Shown here in pieces: positions 23,828-35,619 of a stretch of DNA of 64,000 nt (position 1 is the stretch's first letter; each line of letters opens with the position of its first letter). This DNA is from Gigaspora margarita (Eukaryota > Glomeromycota > Glomeromycetes > Diversisporales > Gigasporaceae). The stretch spans positions 123,422 through 187,421 of the forward strand of contig WTPW01000924.1 of the NCBI GenBank assembly GCA_009809945.1, read 5' to 3'. Under the pieces are notes generated by a model that made no database searches, was not told where the DNA came from, and saw nothing but the letters and a program-made list of their open reading frames with translations. The position numbers and the translations under genes are program-made.

Positions 23828-25297
23828 AGTACGTATGAAATTGGATGTGTATATTGTAGTGAATGTGGATATTGTAGCGAATCTATCATAAGTCATAATT
23901 TGTCAGTCCAAACTAAACAATTTTTATACTATTTGAATCATCTTATTGAGACAATCAATTTGAATGGTACAAAAATTATTTGATTTTAATCACTGTATTA
24001 CAGGATATTAGCATTAGAATAGTGTCCAAATATAGCATATTGTTTTTTTAAAAAAATTGATTTACAACTTTCAAACACCAATATCTTATGACCTAGTGAT
24101 CAAAATCAAACAATTTTTGCATCATTCGAATTGTCCCAATGAGACAATTTGAATAGTATAAAAATTGTTTAGTTTGGACCAACAGATCATAACTTATAAT
24201 AGATTTGCTACAATACCCATATTCACTACAATACCATACTTATCTTATGGCCTGTAGAATTTTTTTTCAGGAGATTGGAAATTTTTAGCAATCATATTAG
24301 GGCTTAATGCAGCAAACTCAAGTTATTTTTGTTTATTTTGTGATTGTTATAAAAATAAACATACTAATATAGAATTAAACTGGAATAATGGTTTACTCAT
24401 ATTAAGAATTTTTTAATATTAGTGTATTATATATAAATTTATTTAATTTATGCAATTAAATTTATTATTAACAAATAGGTCATAAAAATTCAATGCTTTC
24501 AATATTATTAATCAAGACAATTGGATACCTGATGAATTACATACCATGTTATGCATATCAAATGTTTTATTACAATGTGCTTTTTATAAAATTTCAACAG
24601 ATCAAAAAACTTTTATAAAAACAAAAGCAAATTAATAATTGATGAGATGAGTTGAATTGGCATACATTTTGAATTTGAGCCCATGGACATAGACTTCTCT
24701 AAAAGGCCCTGACAAACTTAAAATATTACAAAATTTTCAAATATCTAAATTTTTTAATTTGAATAGAGGACAAGAAATAGAATGTCTTTGGCAGGAACTA
24801 TAAAATAATGCATCAACAAAATTTAACTGATATAGAAATTGATAAATTTGAAAATGATGTAAAACAATGGATAAGAGATTTTAGCTGACATACAATTGGA
24901 AAATTTAATTTACCAAATCAACAACAAGAAATATATTCAAAAAAATGTAACACCATATATGCATATGCTTGCTCAACATTTGTCTAAGTTTATACACAAT
25001 TTAAAAAACAAGGGATTGTCATTACGTTTATTTTCAACTTCTAGTCTTGAAAAAAAAAACATAAACATGTAAAAAATCATTATTTTATTTAAGTTCTATA
25101 CATAATTTATTTACATATTTAATATTTTATTCTATATATTAGTTACACCACTTTTTCTCTGGAACAATGATAGGTGGTGGTAAAATTCATAAACCTGTAG
25201 TGTATGATATTATGATACATGAAAATCGACAAATTTATTATTGAATTAAAAATAAATGATTTTAAACTACAATATATTTAATAAAAGCTTTATTACC

Positions 25298-25854
25298 TTA
25301 TTCAGAAACAAAATCTTGAATGTCAATTTGAAATGAACATGTCATTAAGCCACATAGTAAAGGATAATGATGTTTTTTATATACATGTTCTTTCCAAGTA
25401 AAATTAACTTGATATGTTCCAGTTTTATTTTCCATCAAGGCATAAGCAACGGTTCCTGATCCATCTTTATATCCCCATTCATTATCATTTAATAAATTTC
25501 CTGACTCTGCACTTCCACTAAAACTAACAATATATTTTTTTTTGTGATGCAACAAATAAAAAGTAGAAATATGACGGAATAAAATAATGAACAGTCCTTC
25601 AGAAAAAGGCTCTAATTGAATTGTTTTGTTTTTAACTTTACTTTGACCAAACTGAAAATGCTTTTTTACTTGAATAATAAATGCGTTTCTAAACTGTTCA
25701 TATCATAACTTGAGGGTGCAATTATGGTGAATAAATGCGGAATAATTTTATTGTTCCGATGCTTGGTTTTTTCATGTTTGACGAGAGAAGTTTGAGATTG
25801 ATATGAATAACGTAAATTAGGTGGACAAAGATGGCAAAGACATGTTGAAATCAT
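25298..25854 (-). pseudogene. C2H2-like zinc-finger protein, frameshifted
   Basis: The frame opens at ATG 25854 with MISTCLCHLCPPN and a C2H2-like finger (CHLC...SLVKHEKTKH). It ends at 25666, while coding sequence clearly goes on in another frame (VKKHFQFGQSKVKNKT, then QLEPFSEGLFIILFRHIST) to YIVSFSGSAES, NEWGYKDGSGTVAYAL and a stop at 25300-25298 after FQIDIQDFVSE. The switch falls near 25675. The C-terminal ~120 residues look like a compact beta-rich domain that I do not recognise. One indel separates the halves, so it is a recent pseudogene or an assembly error. Confidence 0.5.
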
Positions 25855-25864
25855 TTGTTACGAT

Positions 25865-26011
25865 GTAGTCCAGATGCAAATCCTGCCCAGATGTCAATCG
25901 GGCCAAATTAAAAATAATTTAGCCCAGATGTTAGGGTTAGGGTTAGTTTTAGTCAGATTTTTATTTTGGCTGCAAAAGTTGACATCTGGGCAGGATTTGC
26001 ATCTGGTCTAC
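25865..26011. mobile_element. MITE with telomere-like core, 147 bp
   Basis: Inverted ends of 33 bp (GTAGTCCAGATGCAAATCCT facing AGGATTTGCATCTGGTCTAC) around a core holding TTAGGGTTAGGGTTAG. It begins 10 bp upstream of the zinc-finger ATG. Confidence 0.8.
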
Positions 26012-26100
26012 AACATATGTATACAAAAGTAATTTGCTTATCCGCTGTATTACAGTACTATTCTATTTATAAGTTTTTAATTATCAGATCCCGAAATCGT

Positions 26101-26246
26101 CAAAATCCGCCTCCGCTTTAACTGACCCCCATATTTGGAAATTGATCATCCACATAGTAAAAGATTATTCTAGAATCGATTGATGGAATGTCTTTGTGAA
26201 ACATGCAGTATATAGGGGGTCGGCTAAAGCGGAGTGAAATTTGGTT
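26101..26246. mobile_element. Palindromic MITE upstream of GST 1
   Basis: The left arm (AAATCCGCCTCCGCTTTAAC, TGACCCCCATAT) faces the right arm (ATATAGGGGGTCGGCTAAAG, CGGAGTGAAATTT). A third partial arm, GTCGACCCCCAAATTTGGAA, lies at about 26341-26362, followed by the GST promoter region. Confidence 0.6.
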
Positions 26247-26384
26247 AGGGTTAGGTTACCTTTTTGATGCATTTATTGTTAGAAGGTTATATAGATATCA
26301 ATAATGTAATTTATGCAGTGGTAGATCATATATTGAATTTAGTCGACCCCCAAATTTGGAACTATACTAACTAGAAGAAAGACT

Positions 26385-26492
26385 TACTTTAGTAACCAAT
26401 GGTCAAATCTTATTAGAAGTGAATATACAAAACATTTAAATACACGTTTATTTCGCCTTTCAAATTTTTAGATAATATTTAGTATTAAAAAA
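26385..26492 (+). promoter_or_regulatory. Conserved upstream region of GST 1
   Basis: About 105 bp before the ATG matches the same interval of GST 2 (43740-43843), including AAATACACGTTTATTTC and an A-run just before ATG. The match reflects duplication; no specific factor site can be named. Confidence 0.45.
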
Positions 26493-27232
26493 ATGACTAT
26501 CAGACTTATTGGATATTCTTTCTCAGGTATTGTCATGAGAGTAATTATATGCCTTAAGGAATTATGTATTCCTTATGAACTCGATCCTCCAGCTAGTTAT
26601 AAATCTTTAAAAGATGAGGATTATATTGCGAATAAACACCCATTGTAAGTATCATCTATTACATGCACTAGATGCTTATATATAAAGTAATTAAATTATT
26701 AACAAGTTATAATAGCGGAAAAATACCAGTCCTTTTTGATGGCGATTTTAAAATTACCGAGTCTCGTGCAATTTGTCGTTACCTAGCATCTAAATACCAA
26801 GGCAAACATAATGATACAATCTTGATTCCTAACAATATTCACAAAGCCAGATTAGTCGATCAATTTATTTCTTATGAATTATCTTACTATGACCCACCGC
26901 TCTCAAAACTCATATATCAAGAGAAAGTCATTAAAAGTTTGAATAGAGACCAGGATCCCGAAGTTATTAAGCAAGCTCATGAAGAACTTGCTAAAGTTTT
27001 AGATGTTTTTGAGAAGCTTTTGGAAGGAAAAGAATATTTAAATGGCGAATATTCTTTAGCTGATCTTTTTCTCTGTCCTAGTACTTATTATGTCTATGAT
27101 GCTGGACATTCTGATTTATGGGATAACAGGCCTAATGTTAAAAAATGGTGGAATAGGTTATACAATAGGGATGCCGTTAAAAAATCTTTTGAAGATACCA
27201 AGAGTTTTTGGGAAAGTAATCCAAAATTTTAG
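26493..27232 (+). CDS. Glutathione S-transferase, copy 1
   Basis: Two exons, 26493-26644 and 26716-27232, separated by a 71 nt intron (GTAAGT...AATAG), give 222 residues, the usual length of soluble GSTs. Residues 1-80 are the thioredoxin-like domain: MTIRLIGYSFSG with Ser11 as candidate catalytic serine, HPFGKIPVLFDGDF with the cis-Pro, and ESRAICRYLASKY binding glutathione. The rest is the helical domain (LLEGKEYLNGEYSLADLFLC; WDNRPNVKKWWNRL). It is closest in feel to the phi/EF1B-gamma type: cytosolic conjugation of glutathione to electrophiles. Against copy 2 it has SFSGIV where copy 2 has SASYPT next to the active site, so catalysis may differ. Intact. Confidence 0.92.
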
Positions 27233-27250
27233 TTTACAGTTTATTCATAT

Positions 27251-27992
27251 GGGCTGATTTAAGGAATTGCTAATAACTTTTGCTCTACTGGTCCGTTTTG
27301 GATGATTTAACTACCAAAATGTTCGTCTCAATGAGACGATTCTAACAAGCCCAAAATCGCTAAAATCCAATCACAGGATCCAGAGATCGATCAAATTTTG
27401 TGAAATTTTAATAGTGTTTTTAGAATTACTATGTAAATATCTTTAACAGTGAATAACGTTTGAACCACTGGTCCTTTTGGATGATTTAACCACCAAAATG
27501 TTCGTCTCGATGAGACGATTCTAACGAGCCCAAGATCGTCAAAATCTAATCACGGGATCACAAGATCGTTAAAAATTAGTATTATGGCTTATCTACAAAT
27601 CTCATGGGTTTTTACAGTACTACAATATAAAAAAACCCATGAGATTTGTAGATAAGCCGTTATACTAATTTTTAACGGTCTTGTGATCCCGTGATTAGAT
27701 TTTGATGATTTTGGGCTCGTTAGAATCGTCTCATCGAGACGAACATTTTGGTGGTTAAATCTCCAAAACGGACCAGTGGTTCAAACGTTATTCACTGTTA
27801 AAGATATTTACATAGTAATTCTAACAACACTATTAAAATCTCACAAAATTTGATCGATCTCTGGATCCTGTGATTGGGTTTTAGCGATTTTGGGCTTGTT
27901 AGAATCGTCTCATTGAGACGAACATTTTATAGTTAAATCATCCAAAACAGACCAGTAGCTCAAAAATTATTCGCAATTCCTTAAATCAGCCA
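27251..27992. mobile_element. Giant hairpin element in the GST 1 3' flank, 742 bp
   Basis: Almost perfect inverted repeat with arms of ~350 bp and a short centre near 27615 (ACAGTACTACAATATA). Ends GGCTGATTTAAGGAATTGC / GCAATTCCTTAAATCAGCC; ATAT flanks both sides (27247-27250, 27993-27996). Each arm holds two tandem copies of a module with ACCACTGGTCC, GATGATTTAACCACCAAAAT and CGTCTCGATGAGACGATTCT. The GST 2 flank lacks it (TTTATATGTACTC), giving an empty site. Confidence 0.85.
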
Positions 27993-27996
27993 ATAT

Positions 27997-28535
27997 GTTA
28001 TTTGTACTTTTCTTTGTTTTATAAATTTATCTGTTAAAACTGGTGAAAATTGGTCCACAATAATAAATTCTTTTAACTAATAATTTAATACAACACGGTA
28101 ATCAATATACCATTCTTTAGAAAACATTCTCTTGTTGTACTCGTTAGTATGAACAACTCAGTGAGACTTTTATTCATGTATCTCCAAAAATTATTACAAT
28201 GCTACATGCAGTAACTTTTTATATCATATATATATATATATAAAGTCTAAAACCTTGTTTTATCCAAAAATAAAGTATGCCGGGTTCAGAATAATTCTAT
28301 AATTACTTAACAAGAAAATGATCTTTAATCCCTTGTTGTTAATCATTTAGTGGATTGAATGTGGAATATAATAATATTCGAAAAATAAATATCTCGCTCC
28401 TCTGAACTTTTAAACCGAGAACTATAGCTTTGAAATTCAGAATAAATAATATTATATAAATGTAGACATTGACTCCCAGTGATCTGAAATTCGATAATCC
28501 GAATTTTTGCAGTAAAACCTAGCATTCCCTTAAAA
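27997..28535 (+). repeat. Duplicated GST 3' flank, copy 1
   Basis: Matches the flank of GST 2 in segments (44600-44712, 44931-45124, 45355-45520), including TTAAAACTGGTGAAAATT, ATAATTCTATAATTACTTAA, ATATCTCGCTCCTCTGAA and CCGAATTTTTGCAGTAAAAC. The duplication therefore covers promoter, gene and about 0.55 kb downstream. A (TA)n run sits near 28225. Confidence 0.8.
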
Positions 28536-30064
28536 AAAGTTACATAACTAGGCGAAGATGGTATGTTATAATATTGGACAATTTGATATTATAAAGTTGG
28601 AGAATGCCTAATTGTCCAAATAAATTTGATTGGACATTACAAAAATTTTTTATTGGACAAAAAAATATTTATCAATAAATTAAAAATAATTATACTAATA
28701 TTTTGCCATTTTCTGTCATGAAATATTGCACATTTTCTATATCTATCGTTAACAAAAGTTGCGAAAATTTTTTACTGTTTTACAGTATTTTAGATTTTAT
28801 GAATATGTAATTACGGATATTATAACTATTAAGAAGGGAGAGTGTATACATTTAACCGATTTAACTCAAATAGTTACTGGAAGATAAGTTTCTGATTTAC
28901 TCGAATGAAGGTCTCTTCAGCACTACACTAGCTTACTTCCTTTATTTTTCTTGAGTAAAATCGAAATGAACTTCTTTACCTGTATATCTCTTTATTGAAG
29001 CTAAATTCATTCGTTTATATACATTTGGATTTAATATACGACACGTTAACGTGTTACCTAGACGCTAACGTGCTATATAACACGATACATGCTATTAACA
29101 ATGATACTATGGTGGAGATCACTTAAAGCCAACAAATTTTATATATAGGCGCCAATTTTTAGCTGCAGTGTAATATGATAGACCAATAAAAATGCAGAAA
29201 AACTTAATATAAATTTAAATTTTATTAATAAATTTTAAATTTTGTTAATAAATTTAAATTTTGTTATGTTTTTTATATATAAATGCCAAATTTTTAAACT
29301 ATATATAACTTTAAATTGATATAAACTTCTTAAAATAAAAGATACTAAAGATTTTTTTTGTGGATTTAATAGTTTAATTAAAAAGCTATTAAATATACAA
29401 AAACGTTTTTTAGTTTACTTTATTTTAAAAAAATCATAAAAATTTAAAAAATTTTATAGTTAAAAGTTGATAGTTTTTCATGATCTGCACTATATTAAAC
29501 CTAACACATTGACGCAGGGATGGTAAATGACCTAGTCATTTGTAGTAGGGCAAAAACAGGAGTCCTGGGGTCAGAATTCCAAAATGTATCCAGAATAGGT
29601 TCAAACTTCTCTACAAACCTTTCTAGATATATTAAAATCATACATCAAATTTGCTTTAAATTATGTTAGAGCCAAATTCTGTTAATTTACTCTTCTTACT
29701 CCTAAATTTGGACTTCCAATATTAAGGAGTGCATAGTCTTTGTTAACACCCTGGCTAGTTTTTAATCCTAAATAAGATAACAAAAAATTGCTTGCCCTTG
29801 AAATGAGCAGAGAGCACCAAGGACCAAAGTGTCTTAGTGTGCTCTCTGTAAACCTATTCAAGCCTAAAATGCATACTATTGTTTACATTATCCTAGAATT
29901 AATTCAAAAAGCAATTTAATACTAGCTAGCAAAGAACAAAACATGCTAAGTCTCACCTCTATGAGGTAAGATTTAGCTGTAAAAGATAAGACTTATCTGA
30001 TACTATTAATTTTGCAATATTCATAAAACCATTCTAAGGTTATTTTGTTATGAAAAAATATAGA
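28536..30064. other. Intergenic, no gene seen
   Basis: AT-rich. GGACAATT/AATTGTCC short inverted repeats near 28570-28680; no coding sequence or known element recognised. Confidence 0.4.
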
Positions 30065-30300
30065 GTCACTAAGTCTCACCTCTAAGTTTTACCTCTAAGT
30101 CTTACCATAATCCTACCTCTAAGTCTCACCATTAAGTTTCACTTTTAAGTCTCCCTTAAGTTCTATCTCTAAGTCTCACCATTAAGTTCTACCTCTAAGG
30201 TTTACTATTAAGTCTCACTATTAAGTCTCACCTTTAAGTCTTACTGTTAAGCCCCATCTCTAAGACTTACTATAAAGTCTTACCATTAAATCTCATCTAT
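30065..30300. repeat. Minisatellite, ~14 bp AAGTCTCACCTCT units
   Basis: Degenerate tandem units AAGTCTCACC(A/T)(C/T)T run over about 235 bp. Confidence 0.75.
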
Positions 30301-30304
30301 TAGC

Positions 30305-30520
30305 AATCAATAAGATCTAGCTTTTGAGCTTTACTATGCAATTTATTATAATATCTTATGACATAATATCCTCTAATATGCTCTGCACACCAGTTACAAT
30401 CTGTAGTTGTAGGTTTACTACAATCAGTACAAAGATAGTACTTTTTACTTTTCCAATAATGTTGGCATTTTTCTGGATGAATACAGGTTTTGCCACAAAT
30501 CTTACCAGAGTTATGAAGAT
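30305..30520 (-). pseudogene. Cys-rich zinc-binding fragment
   Basis: On the minus strand a frame reads NSGKICGKTCIHPEKCQHYW, then KSKKYYLCTDCSKP, TTDCNWCAEHIRGYYVIRYY. Paired Cys (CGKTC, CTDC, CNWC) suggest one or two zinc sites. A TGA lies upstream in frame and no start is seen. The family is not recognised; it is probably part of a mobile element given its neighbours. Confidence 0.4.
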
Positions 30521-30661
30521 AATCTCAAGTATAAAATTCTTTATTTACTATAGAATAAAAATTTTAAATAATAGTAGAAAATAATTAATTAAAGAAAAAA
30601 GTTTGTAAAGATATTATATAAAAATTTTCTTTTACAATAAGTTCACAAAATCAATTAACTG

Positions 30662-30870
30662 AAATCAAGCCCATATACCAAGAAGTCAGGCAAGCTTTAA
30701 TTAATATAATCAAAGCAAGAACTGTTATAGTGAGTTTAGAGAATATAGATGATATAAAAAAGAATATTAAAACAGTATTTCAAAATGGAGTTAGAGCTGA
30801 CGATTGACAAAAAGTTTATATAATTGGGTTTCAATTAATATTGAACAAATTAGCATGAGAATTAAATTTT
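30662..30870 (+). pseudogene. Coding-like fragment of unknown function
   Basis: A plus-strand frame reads EIKPIYQEVRQALINIIKAR, then TVIVSLENIDDIKKNIKTVF, QNGVRADD, TGA, QKVYIIGFQLILNKLA, TGA, ELNF. Both TGAs fall where Trp or Arg would suit. It is then cut by a MITE. I do not recognise the family. Confidence 0.3.
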
Positions 30871-30879
30871 GTACAAAAT

Positions 30880-31060
30880 ACTATAAAATATGGACATGTG
30901 TACCCTGGGTATTTACATGTCTCAATCTTTGTACCTGATTACTTCTACACTATATTAAACAATATATTTTACAATATCTACTATACTTATGTATCTGGGT
31001 ATAAGTTATAAACTGGTATTTTAAAATGGCAGAGGGTACACAGGTCCATATTTTACAGTA
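30880..31060. mobile_element. MITE, ~181 bp
   Basis: TACTATAAAATATGGACATG at the left faces CCATATTTTACAGTA at the right, with GTGTACCCTGGGTAT facing ATGGCAGAGGGTACACAGG. No coding sequence. Confidence 0.65.
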
Positions 31061-31143
31061 ATTATCAAAGGTTAACATAGTTTACATCCTAACTTTTTGC
31101 AACTAACAAATACCAACTTGAAATATTGCATGTATATTTTTTT

Positions 31144-32254
31144 TTAACTCTTAAGAACCCATTGAGAAGGTAATTCTACATCTTTTACAACTTGAAGCTC
31201 TTCTCTAACAAAAAACTGCTTTGGTCCATTGCTTTCATCATCTTCTAGCCAATATAAGATAGATTGATTTTTTTGTACCAAAGATTCCTTAATACAATAA
31301 ATTTGAGAAGACCAGTTCATATTAGTTGCATACTTAAAACTCCCTTCTAGCTTACTAGGTTCAAGTAAATATCTTACATAGGTATTATAAGATAGCTTAG
31401 ATTCATCAAAGCCTATAGACCCATTTTTTAATTAAGAAAATAAAGCAATAACATGTTTTTTCTTATTGCTTTAGCAGGAGATATACCAAGAAAGTGAGTT
31501 ATAGAATTTTTAAATCCTTAACAAATTGAAAAATTCTTTACCCAGTCTCTCAATCTATCAGTTAATTTGGCAATAGTCAAATTCATTCATTATATATATT
31601 TGAATTTAAATAAAATTTTATAAAAAAAATTTTTTTAATAAATCAGAAGCATCCTGCAAATGAAATAATCTTTCAGCTAAAGTTTGATTAAATCTTTCAA
31701 CAATATTCTGACTTCTATGAGATGTACCAATTTTAATTTTAATATTATATTTTTCAATTAATTCTTTACAATCAGATTTAAATTCAGAACCAGGATCTAC
31801 TATTAATAATTTTGGCCAAATAAGAGGGCATTTGGAATTATTATAAACTTTTTTAAAGGCCTTGGCTACAGAATAAGCTGACTAATCAGCTAAAGGAACC
31901 ACTTACTTAAATCATAAAGCTATACTATATATATAAGCAATATTTATAAGTTATATTATATTAACCTGATCATAGAGCATATAAGAATATCAGCTTGATA
32001 GCATTTATTAGGAATCTGTATACTATTAAATGAGGCTTTAAGAATAAATCTTGGCTAGGGCTTATGAATTTGATATAATGCTTGTTTCTTAAGCCAATTA
32101 CGTACTTCATTCTTATCAAAGTCAAGCCCAGCTTTTAGAGAAGCTTCATACAATTTTTTTACAGTTTTTTGATAGCCATTAGATTGATAATAAATTTTGC
32201 GCAAAGCAATAGATATATCTAGTTCATGAGCATTTTCAGAATCTATTTGTATTA
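31144..32254 (-). pseudogene. Retroviral-type (rve) integrase relic of a mobile element
   Basis: Minus-strand blocks in integrase order: DISIALRKIYYQSNGYQKTV (N-terminal helix-turn-helix-like), VRNWLKKQALYQIHKP, CYQADILIC (first catalytic Asp), LLIVDPGSEFKSDCKELIEK (second Asp), IGTSHRSQNIVERFNQTLAE (catalytic Glu), ITHFLGISPAKAI, and the C-terminal RYLLEPSKLEGSFKYATNMN, QFFVREELQVVKDVELPSQW, ending TAA 31146-31144. Stops after IHKP (TAG), after FSIC (TAA) and after LYFLN (TAA), plus frame changes, make it inactive. The catalytic triad is readable. It may be one module of a larger retroelement together with the Gag-like relic at 35.6-38 kb. Confidence 0.75.
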
Positions 32255-32264
32255 TCCCTTGGTT

Positions 32265-32912
32265 TGTAAAGGTTTGCAGGCAAATTTGCCTGTATAATTA
32301 CTATAAATATATCTCTGATCTACTTTTTAATTATTTAAAATATTTAAATAAAATTTGATATAATAATATTTGATAACAAGGATTATATTTTTGAATTATT
32401 TAATTTTATATTATAAGACAAAAAGTTTATGTTGCTTATAAGCTAAAAATATTAAATTTTAAAGAAATTTTTTAACCAAAAAAATAAATATAATTTACAA
32501 TATCTTGGCGAATTCTTTAAATATTGGTTTTAAAAATATAGTTCCTAATACAAAATTGTAGTTTATATAAAGGATTACAACTTTCATTATTGTACTTTAA
32601 GTGATTTACTTGTAAAAATTAAGACTTGTATTAGAAGTAAAATTTTTTATAGACAGAGACATATAAAATTTAAGAAAACCTAAAGAAAAAATTCTATAGT
32701 AAAAGTTCCAAAACAAAAACTTAAACTTTTATTACATCAAAGTTTTTTAATAATTTTAAAAATTTTTATAATAAAGTTAATAAAACAGAACTAATATTAT
32801 ATTTTTTATTTAGAAAGTATATAGCTAAAATTAATATTTAAAGTTTTATTTAAAAAATTTAAAATTTTAAAATTTATGCAAGCAAATTTGCCTGCATAAC
32901 AAATTAAGGGAT
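32265..32912. mobile_element. TIR element, ~650 bp
   Basis: Ends TTGCAGGCAAATTTGCCTG (32274-32292) and ATGCAAGCAAATTTGCCTGC (32876-32896) are palindromic and mirror each other, and are flanked by ATCCCTT and AAGGGAT. It splits the upstream part of the integrase region. The interior is AT-rich without ORFs. Confidence 0.5.
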
Positions 32913-32976
32913 AGAAATAAACAACATTGTTTTTTCTGCATTATGCTAATTCAGAAACAAAAAGATATTAAAAGAA

Positions 32977-33174
32977 TTGATTAATTTAAAGGTGCTTATT
33001 AGCAATACAAGGTCAAGTCTGCAAATTACAATAGGATCTTGTCTCAAAAAGGATTATATTAATTACCTTAAAAAAGAAATCTTAATTCGTAATGAGGAAC
33101 TAGACCCATTGCAATCAGAAATTTCTAATCTTATAAAACAGTTAGAAAATGTATTTAAAAAGTCTAAAAAGTGA
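32977..33174 (+). other. Short coiled-coil-like open frame
   Basis: A 65-codon frame contains LKKDYINYLKKEILIRNEEL and SEISNLIKQLENVFKKSKK, a plausible coiled coil. There is no ATG start in frame. It may be a relic exon or chance. Confidence 0.2.
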
Positions 33175-35619
33175 AAAAATTATATAAATTATTTAGAAAA
33201 GCAGGTTGTATTTTTTTTAGAATGAAATAGACAAGCTTAATAAAAAATATTAATTTTGTATAAAATTCCTATGATACTATAGATATGGCTCAATGACAAA
33301 TATCATATATTAAAAATCAATCATCTCCAAATTTTATATATAGATATTAATCGATATATATCACTTAATCGTTATATATCGATTATAAAATATCGTTATA
33401 TATCGATTAATTGGATAAAAATCGATATATATCTATAATCGATATATATCATTTTTTATATTAAATCGTTATATATCTATAAATCGATTATAATCGGAAT
33501 TATTTGAAATGATATATAACGATTAACAGATCTTTAACGATTACATAATGTTTTGACCGTCCCCAGGTAAAAAAAAAAAANNNNNNNNNNNNNNNNNNNN
33601 NNNNNNNNNNNNNNNNNNNNNNNNNNNNNNNNNNNNNNNNNNNNNNNNNNNNNNNNNNNNNNNNNNNNNNNNNNNNNNNNNNNNNNNNNNNNNNNNNNNN
33701 NNNNNNNNNNNNNNNNNNNNNNNNNNNNNNNNNNNNNNNNNNNNNNNNNNNNNNNNNNNNNNNNNNNNNNNNNNNNNNNNNNNNNNNNNNNNNNNNNNNN
33801 NNNNNNTTTTTTTTAATATTTCGAATATATTCAAAATATTTTAGAACTGAACTGGATCTGTAGATCTGTATCCTAAATCATACCAAGGACGCGTTTAATT
33901 AATATTTTCAAAATGTTTCGATTTGTTTCGAAATGTTTCGATGATCATAGTACAAGAACAGATTAGATCTTTGTTTATTTTTTTGTTTATAATTTAGATC
34001 TTCTATCACTTTTACATTGTTTTTTCATTTTCGCTTTGTTTTTTTTTGTTACATTTCGTTTCGTTTAGTATCATTTTTTTTCTTTTATTTATTATTATTT
34101 TTTAATTTTTTTTATTTTATTTCTACAAAAAAACACTTTTTGCATAAAATATAGAGACTTTCTGACACTTTGCGCAAGGCAACGCATTGGTGTTGTCCTA
34201 GTTGGTGTCATCGCTGGTGTTGTAGTTGATGTCGTCATTGGTGTCGTTGTTGGAATTGTCGCTAGCTTGTGTCGTTGGTGTTCTTGTGGAATAGCTTTAT
34301 GTGCCTCTTAGTATTCTTGTAGATGGTATTGCATAGATTTTTAGTGTTCTTGTAGGTGGTCCATTTGTTTTTTTCTCTTGCGTTCATATGGGATGGTCTT
34401 GCTCATTTCTCTTGCATTCGTATAGGGTGGTCTTGCTCGTTCTCTTGCGTTCGTACGAGGTCATATGGGTAATTTTTCTTGTTCCTCTTGTGTTTGTATA
34501 GGTGGTATAACACTAACACTTCCGAGAATAATTTTTTTATTTTTTTTACTTACTATTTTTTAGAAAGTAGCGAATATAAGCGAATAGAAGTGAATAGAAG
34601 CGAATATGAGTGAATAGAAGCAAATATAATAGAGATTTGGGGTTTTATTTTTATTTTTATTCAGTTTGCTTATATTCCATTGTTTTCTTTTTACTTATTT
34701 CTTTAATTTTTATTTTTTTATTATACTAGTACATTGCGAAAACCTTCAACGATTACTAAATTATAAGAAACGAACTCTTATTTTAGGAAAATAGAGATTT
34801 GGAGCTTTGTTTTTTTTTATTTAGTTTGCTTACATTTTTGTTTTTGTTTGTTTTTCTTTTTTTTTACTTATTTTTTTAATTTTATTTTATTTTTCCTGAC
34901 TTTTTTCAAAACTTTGCAAGAAAACTATCTGACTTTTCTGGTACTTGCAAGAACAACAACTCTAACTTCTCCGACACTTTGCAAGAAGTAGTGAATATAA
35001 GCGATGAAGTGCGAAAGTAACTATTTTTTCAGTTTTGTTTTTTTTTGTTATTTTTTTTCAGGGGGTTTTTTTTTGGTTTTTCATTTTTTTTTATAATAAT
35101 ATATAATAAAAATATGTAATATAATATAATATATAATAAAATATATTTAATTTAAAATATAATGTATAATAATAATAATAAATAAAAAAAATATAAAATT
35201 TTACATTAAAATGCGAAACCTTGTAAAAATATGCGAAAACCTGTAAAATGTTTAAAAATAAGTATAAAGTATAATAGTATTGATTAGAATTATTATTCGT
35301 GATTTTTAATCTGATTACTATCGATTATTACCGATTATTATCAATTACTAACTTAATCGATAGTCCTCGTCATAGGGGATTTAAATCGATTACTAACCAA
35401 TAACCGATAAACATCGATAGTAATCCCCTTACAAATTTTGGTGATGATCTATCCATCAGAATCATAGAATTCAGCAAGTGATTAATAATATTAGACTATA
35501 TTTTCAAAGCTTAGTTACAATAACACCTACAATAAATGGTATTGTAGATTATCTTAATATAATTTTTAATGCAAAAAATAGACTAAAATAAATAGTACTA
35601 GAAATATATTCATAAGCAA
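33175..35619. other. Low-complexity region with assembly gap
   Basis: 33320-33540 is built of ATCGATATATATC/ATCGTTATATATC repeats. 33581-33806 is N. 34185-34290 is a GGTGTCGTT-type minisatellite. 34330-34500 has repeated TTGCGTTCGTA and GGTGGTCTTGCTC. 34565-34625 repeats AGCGAATATA. 34640-35200 is T-rich. 35290-35430 is rich in CGATTA/TAATCG. I see no gene. Confidence 0.5.

Larger units (their letters stand above)
22574..24247. mobile_element. Nested TIR element cluster
   Basis: The left terminus (TAAGGTAAGTATGGGTATTG) is mirrored at the right (CAATACCATACTTATCTTA). A further copy of the same terminal domain, in the left orientation, starts at about 23845, so 23845-24247 alone is a complete ~400 bp element and 22574-22760 is half of another. 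Two unrelated elements (22770-23670 and 23691-23827) lie between. Each outer end carries AAGGTAAGT or its like, a good splice donor. Confidence 0.6.
20960..25075 (+). pseudogene. Decayed transposon-type gene, split by several insertions
   Basis: Plus-strand coding relics surround the insertions. Before the SINE-like element: KKQYEAINAQMKQHS and YEKNIVKSRIENTIYQLIKS. After the TIR cluster: GDWKFLAIILGLNAANSSYF followed by CLFCDCY (24271-24345), then DNWIPDELHTMLCISNVLL (24515-24575), GPDKLKILQNFQ (~24705) and VTPYMHMLAQHLSKFIHNLK with GLSLRLFSTSSLEKKN (24948-25065). These blocks resemble, from memory, a family of uncharacterised transposon-borne proteins found in fungi and invertebrates; I cannot name the family. 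Stops and frameshifts are frequent. An AG at 24270 after a T-run could be an old 3' splice site. Confidence 0.45.
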
